DNA of 64,000 nucleotides, taken from positions 4,975,258 through 5,039,257 of the forward strand of contig OY720641.1 of the NCBI GenBank assembly GCA_963169105.1. The letters run 5' to 3'. Source of the DNA: Ceriagrion tenellum. Lineage: Eukaryota > Arthropoda > Insecta > Odonata > Coenagrionidae. Positions 10,115 to 21,462 of this stretch are shown piece by piece. Both the position numbers and the translations under genes were made by a program. Under the pieces are notes generated by a model. That model ran no database searches and was not told where the DNA came from. It saw nothing but the letters and a program-made list of their open reading frames with translations. Within the stretch, counting starts at the first letter, position 1. Each line of letters starts with the position of its first letter.

Positions 10115-12605
10115 TGTCTCTTATATAAGAGAAACCGCGATATATGGAAAAACATGGCGAGATCATTGAGGACCGTGTCAGGTGTACTGGGATTGTCCGA
10201 GTGGATTTACTGGAGGGTAAGACCATTAAGTCTGTTCAGCTCACGGCAAGTTCTTAAATAATTCTTCAAATATCTGAGAGTTGAAAAAGACCGTTCTGCT
10301 GTCGCAGTTTTTACTGTCTGGACACACAAAATCTCCAGCATATGTCACACCACTTGGAAGATGTATCTAAGACAAATCTACCAAAGCAAAGAGACGAGAG
10401 TCAGAAAGAATGTAAATTTAACACACAGTCGGCCAATGAATGGTTATAAAATAACAATGACAAATGCCAATGAACGAAGATTTCTACGAAATCGCAATTG
10501 CTTAAGAAATGTGTAATTATATGCTCTCAGAAAAAAAGATGAGTACCATGAGAGCGTCTAAAGCATTTCTTGATGGGTCTGCCAATTTCAGCAAATGCCG
10601 ATAGTACAGTGTCATTTCACCAAGACACTCGTCTCCACCACAATCAAGGTAATCTGAATGCGTTGCGAGCAGGATCTTGGCCTGCTTCGAGGCATCAGAA
10701 TTAAAGCCCTGGCTGCAGGCCTCCTTATTAGGTAAAAAACAACTGAAGCATGTCAGATGATTGCTGTGTGCCAACAGTCTTTCATCATTCTACGCAGGAA
10801 AGAAGCCCAAGAAAGGAATAAATACTGCCTGCCTGAAATATACCTCAGAGCTTGAGGCAGGGCTTTCAACCGTGTATAGTTGACCGGCACATCGGCGATG
10901 GATTTTAATTTCCAGTTCCAGTCCTGTCAAAGCAATAGAATAGCAATGGACGTCACGTGCCATCAGGGACAAAAGAAACGAACCAGATGACGAGTGTTGT
11001 CCAGGTTCGTTTCTTGTATTCTCGATAGTACAGTAAGGAGGCAACAGCAGTGAATGCGGGCCTTTCGATTTCAAGGATCCATTTTCACCGTGTTGCTGCG
11101 TAAAGCGAAGTATTGTGAAAGCACATAACTGTGAGAGTCATCTATAAAAGCAAGGAATAACTAGAGACGAAAAGGTAAATGTAGCTTCTTGCTAAACTCA
11201 GGTATAAACCTTGAAAATTCTCAGTAAAATCGTCTCGCATTTTCGGCAAAGCTCTTTGGGCAGTGTCAGCAAGAGACATTGCCTGAGCAATATCAATGAT
11301 TTGGTCTAAAGTTTGTGACTCAAGGGGAGGCTTACAGCAAAAACTTCGGCAACAACATTTATAGCAATGAGAAACTCTCCGTCTTGAATGGACATTTGCA
11401 ATGTACTTGCAGTCAAGATGGAATCCTTGTCAGTTCAATTTGATACGACCTGATCCAGGGCTTGTAGAACATGACTGAGAAGTTTAATCAGGGTGAGTAC
11501 TAAAATCGCGTCTCTCAACCCAGCGAGTGGCACAAAGTTTCTTCAAGCGAGTGGCTGTAGTTTGAGGCTTCAACCCTTCTATAGCCTTCTGCAATTCATT
11601 GTTTCTCTTAAGATACTTGAAGAAGTCGTACGCAGAGGCCGCAACAGCCATGCAATTCGTAATGACTGGGAAACCATATGCATCAGAAACTGCAAGGTTG
11701 AACCTGTGAGAACTGCAGTGGACATAAATGGCAAGAAAGTTCTTAGCTCGGATGTAAGCTTGTACACCCTGAAAGCGAGAGCTCATTGAACTACCACCGT
11801 TGTAGCCCTGTCCAAACATATTTTATGTGTATGCCCATACTGATTAGATTATTGATAATGGCATCAGCTAATGCTATCCCTCTTAAATCTGTTGCAAGAA
11901 CAAAAATTAGGAAGAGTTTGTTCACCTCATAATTGCTAAAACCACATAATTTGCCCAAAAACCCTTTTGCTTGGTTGATCTCTTCCACTGAATATTTAAC
12001 TGCGATATCTCGACGAGGCATGATTATTTCATTTTGGATTTCAGATGATGTGTATATTTAGCATTGCCTGCAGCTGATTCCAAATATTTAGCAAGAGCCG
12101 TGAAATTACTGTTACCTTTAAATCTGAGTAAAGCCCGAAATTTGCCATCTTTTGTTACTTTCTCTTGTTCCTCAGGAAGAATTTCACATGCCTCCCAATG
12201 GCTCCGTAATGGCAAATCATCTTTGCCGCAAAACGTCACTGCCTCTCTTACGGATTTGACTCTTCTTCTATTCTCTTCGACCTGAAAGGAGTAAAATCGA
12301 GGTTAAGTATCTCTCAGCCATTTCAAGGCATGTTACAATCATATCAGTTCGGAGCAAGGATAACCTTCACATTATCTCTCGCTTGAGGACGGAATCGATT
12401 TTGGCAGAGATTGAATCTTGTTACAACAGTCTTGAAATGAGCCGCAGACATCCTTGCGTCATGTTGGAGTTGAGAGTTCTGGTTACCTTCAAACAATTCC
12501 TTAGCATCTTTCCTCTTGCAGAATTTTGAATTGACAAGTTGGCTACCTCGTCTATGACTTCCCTTCCCGCACCCAGTGTTGGCCGCAAACAAGGAGCACC
12601 AGAGA
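10115..12605 (-). pseudogene. broken hAT-superfamily transposase (TTF zinc finger / DUF4371 / hAT C-terminal domain)
   Basis: Reading 12605 to 10115 on the minus strand gives, in order: a TTF-type zinc-finger segment (CSLFAANTGCGKGSH, LVNSKF, 12390-12605); TFCGKDDLPLRSH and FRALLRF (DUF4371, ~12024-12284); LADAIINNLISMGI; GQGYNGGSSMSSRFQGVQA and VHCSSHRFNLAVSDA (11484-11860); VVAEVFAVSLPLE with LPKMRDDFT (~11210-11360); IPFLGFFPA (~10800); CFLPNKEACSQGF with CLGEMTLYYRHL (10517-10774); and a hAT dimerisation motif TATAERSFSTLRYLKNYLRT (~10240-10310). This is the order in hAT-derived 52-kDa-repressor/ZMYM1-like transposases. Frameshifts, several stops and a ~50-codon gap before LADAI make it non-functional. 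A GT...AG interval (12282-12364, 83 nt, CCTTTCAG acceptor) looks like a retained intron. The N-terminus is replaced by Tigger sequence. Confidence 0.85.
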
Positions 12606-13245
12606 GCATCGCCACAACACAACAGTCAATCGTTCTTTCGTGGATTTGTGACCGGGAGCATGAGTTTCTCGTACAAATGAATTTGTTCTTTACGGCAAAT
12701 ATTTACAATACAACCGGTCTCGTCAGCATTGTACATCTGATGGGATTCATAAATATACGTCTATCATAAATCATTCAAATTCCTCCCGAAATGCATTAGC
12801 AGCGGCAGTGTTGGCAATAAGTCATTCTCCTTGAATACGAAGTTCACGAATGCCATGCCTATCTTTGAATCTGGAGAGCCACCCTGGTGAAGCATTAAGC
12901 TCACCTTCCAATCCCTATTCCTTCTGAAAAACTTCGCTGTCTCTGTTGCAACAGCCCCAGAAAGAGGTGTGCCCTCAGCTCATCTCTAGGTGAACCAATG
13001 AAGAGAGGCGGGGTCTACCTCTTCGTATAAAGGTTTTTTGATGGATTTGCGCTTTGAAAGTCCTGCAGAATGGTTACAATTCCTAGCATACTCCATGAAT
13101 TTGGTTTTACATTTTTTAATGTCGCGTACCGTTAAATTGTAATGCCATAATCTCTGAATATTTTTACCCCAGGTTCCCCTTTCTTGAGTCTGTGAATTCA
13201 TTTAAGTTTCTGTTTCACTGTCAGCACAATTATTTGCGTTTATGG
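12606..13245 (-). pseudogene. broken Tigger/pogo (Tc1-mariner superfamily) transposase, N-terminal half
   Basis: The minus strand encodes a CENP-B-like helix-turn-helix (VLTVKQKLK, IHRLKKGEP, VKIFRDYGIT, VRDIKK), a linker with KRKSIKKPLYEEVD and AEGTPLSG, then GWLSRFKDRHGIRELRIQGE. It ends with MYNADETG, which holds the first catalytic Asp of the DDE nuclease. Stops and frameshifts separate these blocks. The frame stops shortly after KERLTV, and the next recognisable codons belong to a hAT zinc finger, so the last two acidic catalytic residues are absent. Confidence 0.85.
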
Positions 13246-14420
13246 GGTACGATATCCCGCTACGGGTTGGCAAACTGTTCACTGGCCAAATGAAATAACA
13301 ATGGCACATGGATAAGGACACCACTATGGATACGATGTGACCAGGAAAGAGAATTCCCTTCCCTGACGTGACTCAGTGAAGCTGGGTTCCCACGACGGAA
13401 AACGCGAAAGTCAATCACAGACCGGCGGTGAGGAGCCGAAGAATTTTGTTTCTTGAGAGCAAAATGTAACGTCAAAACATAGAAGAAACAAGGAAACAAA
13501 ATAAATAAAGCGGGAAATAAACAAAGCGAATTTTTTTTCCATTCATTATTTGGAAGACGTTAAAGCCGACATTAAGAAACCTCCTTTGACGCTACTTCAC
13601 TGACTTTGACCTCACTTTCTTGGAATCACTCTCTAAGCCCTTAAATGTGATCAGTTTCCTGCGGCATATATATTTGACCCTAATCTTCATTTGATATTAC
13701 AATCATCCGGAGTTTATTTTTGTACCCTTGTCCTTTCATCGAGATGAAGTCTCCCTTTTGTCAGACAGAAGGAGGGCTGCAGTTGAAGCGTTTTCCACAT
13801 AGCAGGCGGCGGGTCCGCCCCTTAACCGGCCAATCGAATTGTGATCGACTGAATGCTTTTCCGTTTTCCACCTTCTTTTTCCGTCAACTCGAGAAGCAGT
13901 CACTATATCGAAACATTGTCACCTACTCCTCCTCAGTTATGTTGAAAAAAGTAGCCAAGTTTCGAAGGCTGAAGACGAGACCTCTCATGTTTGATTGTGG
14001 TTGAAGAAAATCCCAATTTTCCTGGGGCCCCGTCCACCGCAAGAAGCTACCAACCACGATACGTGACATGCGGCAGTACCGCAACGCTTGGACGTACGAC
14101 AGGGCTAAAAACTAAAAGACTTAATATATAGCGAAGAATATTTTACTATTCCACACTCTCTCAGTCTACAGTCTCGGTCATAGTAGTTTGCTCGTGCGAA
14201 CTTTGAAGCGAAAGATGAAATTATTACGGTCAAGAGAAAGGAAGTGTTTAATGCTTGTGTTATGATACATTCTCTCTCTCTCTCTCCCTCCCTCCGTTCT
14301 CTCCTTTTCTCTTCCTCTGTTTTTCTCCTTTTTCATTCCTCTCTTATTTTCTCTTTTTACTCACCGTGGAAAAATTTCGGGGGGGGGGGGGGTTTAACCC
14401 CCAAAACCCCTGGTACGCGC
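13246..14420. other. unassigned interval with simple repeats
   Basis: It holds no identifiable gene. It contains a (TC)n tract at about 14271-14290 and a 14-nt G run at 14379-14392, followed by TTTAACCCCCAAAACCCC, which could pair back with the G run. The 13720-14004 ORF shows no domain I recognise. Confidence 0.4.
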
Positions 14421-14775
14421 CTGACTCAAATGCTTCCAGCCTTTTTCGCTCAGCTTTGCCAATAGTCCAGGTTTCAGACCAATACATTAGGACACTCCAC
14501 ACGTAAACTTAAAGCAATATTTTCCTGAGGCTTACACTAATATTGCTAGATGCTTGGCACCTCTTCTTCTTGTTGAATGCTTCTTTTGCCTTATTCACCC
14601 TGTTAATTATTTCTCGTTTGCTTCTCCCATCAGCTGTTATTGTACTGTCTGGGTGTGTAAATTCTTCTACACTTTCCAGTTGTACCCCATACTCTCGTAG
14701 CTGCACCAGTGTTTTTCCCCACTCTGAGAATTTTGGTCGTCTTTTTGTTCGGTTTCATGTCTCATGTCCGGTTGC
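14421..14775 (-). mobile_element. non-LTR RT thumb/C-terminal fragment
   Basis: The minus strand gives YGVQLESVEEFTHPDSTIT, GRSKREIINRVNKAKEAF, NISVSLRKILL and, after one stop, VYVWSVLMYWSETWTIGKAE. These are consecutive blocks of an APE-type non-LTR retrotransposon downstream of the RT catalytic box. It resembles the larger element at 38144. It is truncated at both ends. Confidence 0.85.
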
Positions 14776-14818
14776 AATTGCGAAGTTTACTACGACGAAA
14801 ACAAGATTATTATCTGCA

Positions 14819-14901
14819 GAATCATCTTGGCTCAACTGGATAAAGCGATTGGCCTGAGAACAAGCGATCCGGGTTTGTGACCCGGTTGAGGCGAATGATT
14901 C
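14819..14901 (+). other. tRNA-like sequence (degenerate, possible SINE head)
   Basis: GAATCAT at 14819 and ATGATTC at 14895-14901 form a perfect 7-bp acceptor-like stem. Inside are an A-box-like TGGCTCAACTGGATAAAGC and a T-arm-like CCGGGTTTGTGACCCGG. The T-loop TTTGTGA lacks the invariant TTCRA, so this is not a working tRNA gene. Its position next to a PLE end suggests a mobile origin. Confidence 0.4.
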
Positions 14902-14989
14902 TTCTTAACAGTCTCGCTATGTTTAATGGTTGAAGTTCAGGAAAGGAACAATTCGCCCGTATATATAGATATTTGTGAACATTTAGTAG

Positions 14990-15200
14990 AAAAGATATGG
15001 GGAGGGGACTGGGACTCTTTTTGACTGTTGAGTGTGGGGTCGGGGAAGTGATCAATGAATTCTTCTCGGGTAAGCGTTCGGGTTTATTGCTCCTCTTCGC
15101 CGACGGTTTGATGAAAGACTCGTCATCAGGGCCGTTGATGCCAGGTGTCGAGGTGCCGCGCTTATATTGTGCGGTAATCAAGTCAGGTTGGTTCAAGGAA
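14990..15200 (-). mobile_element. Penelope-like 3' end, minus copy
   Basis: The minus strand matches the plus copies at 16083 and 16560: CGACACCTGGCATCAACGG, CCTGATGACGAGTCTTTCAT, CAAACCGTCGGCGAAG, then AGAAGAATTC. The GAAAC of the ribozyme-like core has become CAAAC. The ORF crossing it is an accident of this non-coding repeat. Confidence 0.65.
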
Positions 15201-15319
15201 GGAAATTAGAGGTGATGGTACGGTGTGAGAACGAAGGCTTTCGCAGTGCTCTACGTTGATCTCCTTCATTTTTCAGGATCTACCGCGTCTTTTATTGGAT
15301 AGTGACAACAGTCAGCCGT

Positions 15320-15515
15320 ATCGGAGCACGCCTGGACCCCAGGACATGACATAAAATTTGACGAGACCAAGGTAATAGTGAGAGAAAGCAGATATTACCC
15401 CGGGATAATTAGAGAATACATCGAGATAGCACCGACGGACAACTTCAACAGAGAGAGTATACCACCTGGACGATACATGAAGGAGAATCCTGAAAAGGAC
15501 CAGTGAGAGAGCAAC
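15320..15515 (+). mobile_element. Penelope-like GIY-YIG endonuclease C-terminal fragment
   Basis: The frame encodes WTPGHDIKFDETKVIVRES, then YYPGIIREYIEI and NFNRES. This is the downstream half of the PLE GIY-YIG domain (conserved Glu-containing helix and Asn-Phe-Asn-Arg box). The GIY and YIG residues themselves are missing. It differs from the second copy starting at 15668, so two PLE families are adjacent. Confidence 0.7.
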
Positions 15516-15581
15516 ACCAAAAATTGGCGGGATGTAAGTCCTATATTATGGGGGCCAAACTCATGAACCGGCATCTTCGAC

Positions 15582-15619
15582 CTGAAGACGCTGGCAGTAG
15601 TGTCAGAGAAACTGTTGTC
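15582..15619 (+). ncRNA. hammerhead-like motif 3' of the first PLE fragment
   Basis: CTGAAGA (15582-15588) is followed by a 6-bp stem II, CTGGCA/TGTCAG with one G-T pair and loop GTAG (15591-15606). Then come GAAAC (15608-15612), a TGTT loop and the cleavage-type triplet GTC (15617-15619). One or two unpaired bases flank stem II. Stem I is poor. Confidence 0.5.
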
Positions 15620-15667
15620 ACTATGCAACAAAAATACGCGGTAGATCCCAAAAAATGAAGGAGATCA

Positions 15668-16072
15668 GTGATGATACGGTTTCGTGCCATGAACCCAGCC
15701 GGCCTGAAGGAGTCTGGTGTCTACTGGATACCATGCGAGTTTGGAGAGGAGTATACTGGCGAAACAGGCAGAGCCATTGAAACCAGGATAGAGGAACATC
15801 ATCAGCATCTCCGGCTATGTCAACCCTCGAAGTCGGCAGTCGCAGAACATGCAGTCCACCTCGAGCATTCCATCTGGTGGGAAGAGACGACACTTCTCTG
15901 TCATTCCAAAGGGTATGAGGACATCCCCTCCAAAGAGACAATTGAAATTTGCCTGTCAATGAAAACCAACGTTAGGGACGAAGGATTCCGCTTAAGTAGA
16001 ACTTGGAGCCCAATGCTGAAAATGGCGGGAAAAGTGAAACTGCCTCCGCCAATCAGAACCCTCCTGACCTGA
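15668..16072 (+). pseudogene. Penelope-like element GIY-YIG endonuclease domain, C-terminus of the PLE ORF
   Basis: The product would be the endonuclease that nicks target DNA for PLE retrotransposition. ESGVYWIPCEFGEEYTGETG holds the GVY and YTG versions of the GIY and YIG motifs with the PLE-type CxxC-like spacing partly lost (CEFG). RAIETRIEEH carries the conserved Arg and His. SAVAEHAVHLEH and WEETTLL follow, and then a Glu-containing helix (KETIEICLS) and FRLSRTW. About 134 codons are open to a TGA at 16070, but no RT lies upstream, so only the C-terminal domain survives. The typical PLE 3' end follows immediately. The family assignment is strong. Confidence 0.85.
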
Positions 16073-16082
16073 ATATGTAGGC

Positions 16083-16265
16083 GCGACACCTGGCATCAAC
16101 GGCCCTGATGACAATGAATACATCTTTCAACGAAATGTCGGCGAAGATGTAGAAAAATTAACCCAGACGGAGCACCTAACCCGCACAGAAACTCGAGAAG
16201 AATTTACTTCAATTCATTCGCCGGGATAAAATTAAATCCTACATATCAAGTCTCTACGGGGAGGA
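16083..16265 (+). mobile_element. Penelope-like terminal repeat, copy 1, with hammerhead-like core
   Basis: Directly after the GIY-YIG stop come ACACCTGGCATCAACGG, CCTGATGAC, then CGAAATGTCGGCG. The CTGATGA...GAAA...GTC order matches a hammerhead core, and GCC/GGC can form a short stem I. The tail CGCCGGGATAAAATTAAATCC recurs at about 16690. With 16560-16725 it brackets a PLE 5' fragment. Confidence 0.65.
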
Positions 16266-16530
16266 AACCTACCACAGCATACAGAAACTTGCTGCAATGT
16301 AGAGGGAGAAGGCAACACAAGTTAGCAGTCTTGCTTTTCTTTTGAAATACCGGAACCAAGGAGTGATTCCAACTTTCGAAAAGGAGAAGTCCTCATTGAA
16401 GTCACCTAAAGGCGACCGGATCCATAAACGGACAGGTAGTTCGAGAGGGGATTCACGAGAAGAGGAGAGTGTTGGATGTCAACGTCAAGGTGGGAATAGG
16501 AAAAATGCCTCCACCAATCAAAACTGGCCT
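16200..16530 (+). mobile_element. Penelope-like ORF N-terminal fragment
   Basis: The translation contains SYISSLYGEETYHSIQKLA, a stop, REKATQVSSLAFLLKYRNQG, VIPTFEKEK and GDRIHKRTG. This resembles the N-terminal region of PLE ORFs (LRF/CRDxGVIP-like block before the RT). The frame breaks before any RT motif. Lying between two PLE terminal repeats, it reproduces the head-to-tail layout typical of PLEs. Confidence 0.6.
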
Positions 16531-16559
16531 GAACTAAGAGGCATGCCATATAAACACGG

Positions 16560-16725
16560 CACCTCGACACCCGGCATCAACGGCGCTGATGACGATCAAA
16601 AAGTCTTTCATCGAAACGTCGACAAAGAAGAAGATGGAGCATCTAACCCGGACGGAAACCCGAGAGGAATTTAGTTCAATCTTTCGCCGGGAGAAAATTA
16701 CATCCTACATACAGAGTATATTTTA
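16560..16725 (+). mobile_element. Penelope-like terminal repeat, copy 2, with hammerhead-like core
   Basis: CGACACCCGGCATCAACGGCG leads into CTGATGAC, a GAT...ATC stem with a 13-nt loop, GAAAC and GTCGAC. GAGCATCTAACCCGGACGG and CGCCGGGAGAAAATTACATC follow, as in copy 1. This is the best-preserved core of the three copies of this subfamily. Confidence 0.65.
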
Positions 16726-16739
16726 CTTGAATTATTTGC

Positions 16740-19700
16740 CGGGAGAAATTTCAGTTCTACATGATTAACGAACGGTTGAACTGATAAACAGGGTATTGGA
16801 TGAAGGGATGAGGGCGGGTGGCTGGGTGGAGAACTTACGAAAACGTATTTTTTTTAAAGCGGGAAGAAGGGCGAGAATTAGAGGGGACCATTATCGCTGT
16901 ACATGAGATTATCTCTGTTTATTGCGCATAAGGAGCCTTTCGTATGCGTCGAGAAAATAGTTTAATATTTGTTTTAATTAATGCAGGTCATCATGAGATA
17001 TTTTTAAGATGAATGAAAATGCCTAATTTCCTTGAAAGTCTCAAGACATAGAGCTCTCGATAACGATGGCCCAATGGAATGAATTTCTAAAATTTATGTA
17101 TAAATTCTCACCAGTGTAACTTTTTTTTCAATTGTTGATGTATAATATCAACGATAACTGGTGGTTACGTCATATGGCAATGAGCAATAGGAGCAATCAT
17201 CCGCAGAAAGTGTGTAGAAATCTTCCTTATAAGAATTTTGGATTAATTAGAAATCGGGGATCTACATTTATGAAATACCGTGCAAACCACCGCTAGGATA
17301 TGTGGCGGGATTCCACTCCAAGCATACAGCAGTCATCCCAGTTGAAATGAGAACCGTGTACTATTCCCCTGGCCGCTAGGTGTTGGCCAAAAGGAGTCAG
17401 GACTACAATGTGCGGTCAGAGCAGGAACTAGGAGAGTGCTACGCAGGTGAAAATGCTACCATGCAGAGTACCATTTAAGATACAACTACCGATTAGTATT
17501 ATAAATGCAATGAGTTGTTAATAATGATATAACACTTCAATGAAATTTAAAACTGTTTTCAAAGTAGCTACACCTATAAGGTTCTCTCCGTTGTGCGTAC
17601 TATGGCACGAGTCATATAGTCGTGCTTAGTACAAGCTGAAAAACACATATTTTGTTTAAATAAAATAAAAAATCATTGACTGATTGTTGGTAAATGAAAG
17701 CAAATCAAAATTGGTAAAAAGAAAATGGAGTGGGGAAATAGAGTACCTACGCCAATTCTCTGATTCAGGGCCGCTGGAAATAGCGTGCCCAAGTTCGCGG
17801 TCGTGATCGGAGCATGAGGAAATGTCACCCGTTTCCTAATTACGCGCACACCTCAGCCAATGGGTCGTTCTCGGCTCATTTCATCCTTCATTCAATCCGA
17901 CTCGTACGTATTACGTATTTCCGCAGTTTCAAAAAGTAGCCTACACTGCCAACTTTTCCTTTGCCGGATACCTTTTTGAGTCTGGACGGATGAATAACCA
18001 ACACCTCCCGTATTTAACGCCATCTCATTATTGATTGCGTTCGACCGTTATAGATCTAATTGGTCCAGTCGATTGGGGTTTTAATAATATATGTTTGACC
18101 CTATTATATCCCTCAACAAAGCTTTATTGTCAAGTATTGAGGCGATGTATATCGATCGTCCATCGATGAAAATTCAATTTTTTTAGAAATCATTCTCTCG
18201 TGCGAAAGCTCATGCGTTAAAGATATTCTTTTCTTTCGCTCATACTCCAAAATTTTAAATCAATTGAGTTTTTTATGCTTGTAAATCAAATGCCCACTTT
18301 TCAAATGTATTCTTAGTTCTGTAACGTATCACTGAATGTTAGCAAACATTCATACGAAAGATCAGGGCTTATATTTTTTAATATCATATCTCTCTGTACA
18401 TACATATATAGATACATCTCTCTATCTCTTTGTTATTATCTGCTTTGTTTCCCTCAAATATCCTTTCTAGGCTTTGCCTCTTTTTAATTCTCCTGAATCT
18501 TTTTGAGTGTTTCATCTTCATCAAATGTACTTTGCCTCACTATTTAACCGTCGACATGCCGGGATGGAATTTGATGAGAATAATACACTCATTATCACAT
18601 TTAGCCGCTCTCTAAATACAATGAAAAAATGGCGTTAAATGCTGCGTGCATAGTTCATGGGACGAGATTTAACAATTTGCCTGTGCCGGTTTGTTCCGAA
18701 GGTAATAATTTGTACATGTTTTAAAATTTCTCTTAAACAAAATAATCGCATTCACGAGTAGAATTAAACGGATTACGGTCATTTAAACATCGTCAAAATA
18801 ATACGCAATAAAGTGAAATAAGTTTTTCCCGAAATGTAAAATTACTTTTACATTTGTAAATTTCATTTTTACTTACTTCTACTTTTACAATTTCTTTTAC
18901 ATTTCATTTACTTAACAAATGCTTGTTATATGCATGAGAGTAATAGTACACTTGGAAACCGCGAAAATCGTGACTTTGAACCGTTAGAACCCTAATTAAA
19001 ACATTTTTCAGCTGTTGATTTCCTACTTTTTCCAAAATGAGCGATCAAAAATCTTAATATGAGCCATGCGCTCTGTCCGATCGCAACCGAATTGCCTCTG
19101 AAATGTCGTTAAACCCCTTAACTCGGCTCTTTGCTACCGGATTGATTTTATTCGTCCTGCGTTTCATTTGCGGTATTGAGCGGGAAGTATTCACTAAAAT
19201 TGATCTAAAAGTGCCGAATTACGCCATGTAGGTTTGCGACGAACGTCGCGGAAAAACGAATTGACACAGTGGGGAAGGAGTCAAAAATGACCTCAACGGA
19301 TTGATTTCCAACAGTCACACTATATTTAATATACTAAATTACAACTATGATCACACGACAATGAGGCCCGCAGGCTAGCTGCCGAAACTTGACGAACGAT
19401 GCTTGCTGACGAGGCACACACTTCGGTGGCCGGCAGGGGCCGCTGCGATGAAACGTCCGGTCGGCGCAGTCAAAAGGAGGGGAAATTTGAGCCGAAAATT
19501 CGGCACAGGTTGTAGAATAGAATATAATTTTATTTACTTCCATCTGCAGAACATTACATCAAAATAATGAGACATATCAACGGAAGCTTTAGGTGGGCTT
19601 CAAGGTCAAGACCTGAATTGAGCCAACATCAATGCTTAACAATTTCCCTTCACATTCGATCAGCCTTGTAATAATGTACTTCTTTTTTCAATAATACAAA

Positions 19701-19915
19701 ATCGGGAAATAAAATTTAACATCTTCATAAAACAGAAAATTTAAACTTTTTCAAAATTTCAATTTACATTTGGTCGCGATCAAATGGTGAATTTATAATT
19801 CAGCAGAATAAGAACCGAATGCATTTGAGCATTTGAAAAACATTCAACATTTACATTTGACTGTAACTGTCTTCAAATATTTTGCAAATTTTTATTTGCA
19901 CTTGGTTAGCAATGA
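16740..19915. other. 3.2 kb unassigned DNA
   Basis: I find no transposon protein, tRNA or convincing exon. It holds low-complexity TC/TA tracts at about 18380-18435 and a T/C-rich TTTTAC-type stretch at about 18840-18905. A somewhat GC-richer block lies at 19330-19510, without an ORF I recognise. Confidence 0.4.
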
Positions 19916-19917
19916 TA

Positions 19918-20322
19918 CCTACATAATACCCTGCGAGCCGCTGCAAGGACGTGTGGCAGGGGGTGTTAGGTCACTAGACGTGTAAAGATGTAAGGTTTTG
20001 GCAGGTGAAATGGTGACGTGTATTATCGGAATGTATTTAGTGGAGCTCATTTTTTTATGGTGGATGCTTATTGTGCGCGGAAAGAACGAGTTTTTGTACC
20101 TATCTGTTCGGCAATGTATCTCTTCTATTTTATCGCTTTGGAAATATCTAGAGATGTAGTGAGGCATCATGACAATATTCTATGTGTCGCTCTGTAAAAT
20201 ATCAGTTCTGAATTGTTATCAAGCAAGCTAACCCTAGCGTGTAGCCTCCGAGTCTCTAGGGGCTCCCGCCTCAATCCCTCTAAAAGTTGTGAGACTCTAC
20301 ATATTCGCTCGTATTGCAGTTT
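19918..20322 (-). mobile_element. CR1-like LINE 3' end, minus copy 1
   Basis: The minus strand matches the element at 32550-33840: a coding tail with AGGGGCTC...GAGACTCGGAGGCTACACGC, then the 3' terminus CCCCCTGCCACACG...GCGGCTCGCAGGGTATTATG ending in GTAGGTA. The C-terminal frame is interrupted. The sequence is 5' truncated. Confidence 0.75.
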
Positions 20323-20695
20323 TTAAAAGATATAAGACATTTTCTCAAACATACTAGAATAATAAAATAGATTGTTCGATTCTATAAGACAGAAGCCATT
20401 CTTTGGCCATTTTCAAAAATATTTTACCAGATTAGCATCTTTTTATCATTTTTGGCAAAGAATTGATCATTTTAGGCCCCATGTACAGAATTGATTTTTA
20501 TTTCAAAGTTACTCTTGGTTTGGGCAGTATATAATCTAAATTATTTCTTTAGTTATACTGACATTTGCCTTCAACACCTGGCATTGTCAGAAAATCTCGA
20601 TGGAAATATTATTGCGTAAAAGAAGAATTACAAAGTAAATCAATGCCTGGCGATGGCATTTGGCGTTACTGGTGAAAATTAATTATTGGTGAAAA

Positions 20696-20735
20696 CCTGA
20701 AGAGGTCACGTTTTCGATGAAACCGTTCGTCTGAG
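20696..20735 (+). ncRNA. weak hammerhead-like core
   Basis: CTGAAGA is followed 15 nt later by GAAAC, then CGTTC and GTC. Stem II pairing is poor, so this may be an eroded PLE end or chance. Confidence 0.2.
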
Positions 20736-20809
20736 AATATAAGTGCGTAAAAATGTTACAAAGTTATATTTATTTTGAAAAAATTACGAATAACATGGTT
20801 GAATTTCCT

Positions 20810-21462
20810 GTGTGGTGATCGTCAGGGAAAACCGGGAATTGTCAGGGAATTTTGAATTTCTGGAAAAGTCAGGGAATTCTCGTAACAGTCAGGGAGAAAC
20901 TGGAATATGAATCCTCGTTATTTTTCTACCAATACGTTCATCTCTTTCTTCCTTTCTTCTTCCATTAAGTCTTTCCCGCCCTTTATTTCACCAACTAAAA
21001 CTGAAGTCCGTCGCTGACGTGCATGGAATAAGTCCCATTGATTCGTGGAGTATTCACGTGTGGATTTTAGTTATTTAGTTGTGAATCAGACGTAAAATGT
21101 ATCTCTTTTGTATTATCCTTATTACGATATTTGCCTAGTAGTGTTAAAATTCATGATCGCAATGTATTACGCTCATCACAAGGAATCCGAGGCTATGTTG
21201 TTTGGAAGATTTTACTTCTCGTTTTTTTGTTTAACTTCCGAAACTCAGGTCGAGGAGTAGCTGCTGGAGCACACACTAGCTTATAGTAGAATACAATGCT
21301 TGCAGTTCTAAGAAGACGAGACGATAATTAGAAAATTTAAAGCTGCCGTAGAGAATTAAATTCAGCAGAAAAAAATATTCCCATAATAGGTGACCTTTTG
21401 TCGATCGGTCAGGGAAATTGGTAAATCCATCAGGGAAATGTCAGGGAAAGGTCAGGGAATTT
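20810..21462 (+). repeat. two clusters of the TCAGGGAAWT decamer-like motif
   Basis: GTCAGGGAA or CAGGGAA occurs four times in 20810-20905 and four times in 21410-21462, separated by ~500 bp without it. Both clusters are in the same orientation. The arrangement could be the two ends of one repeat of about 650 bp. It is non-coding. Confidence 0.5.

Noticed and set aside
14819..14901. Functional tRNA gene
   Set aside because: The acceptor-like stem pairs, but the T-loop lacks the invariant residues and the anticodon arm is poor.
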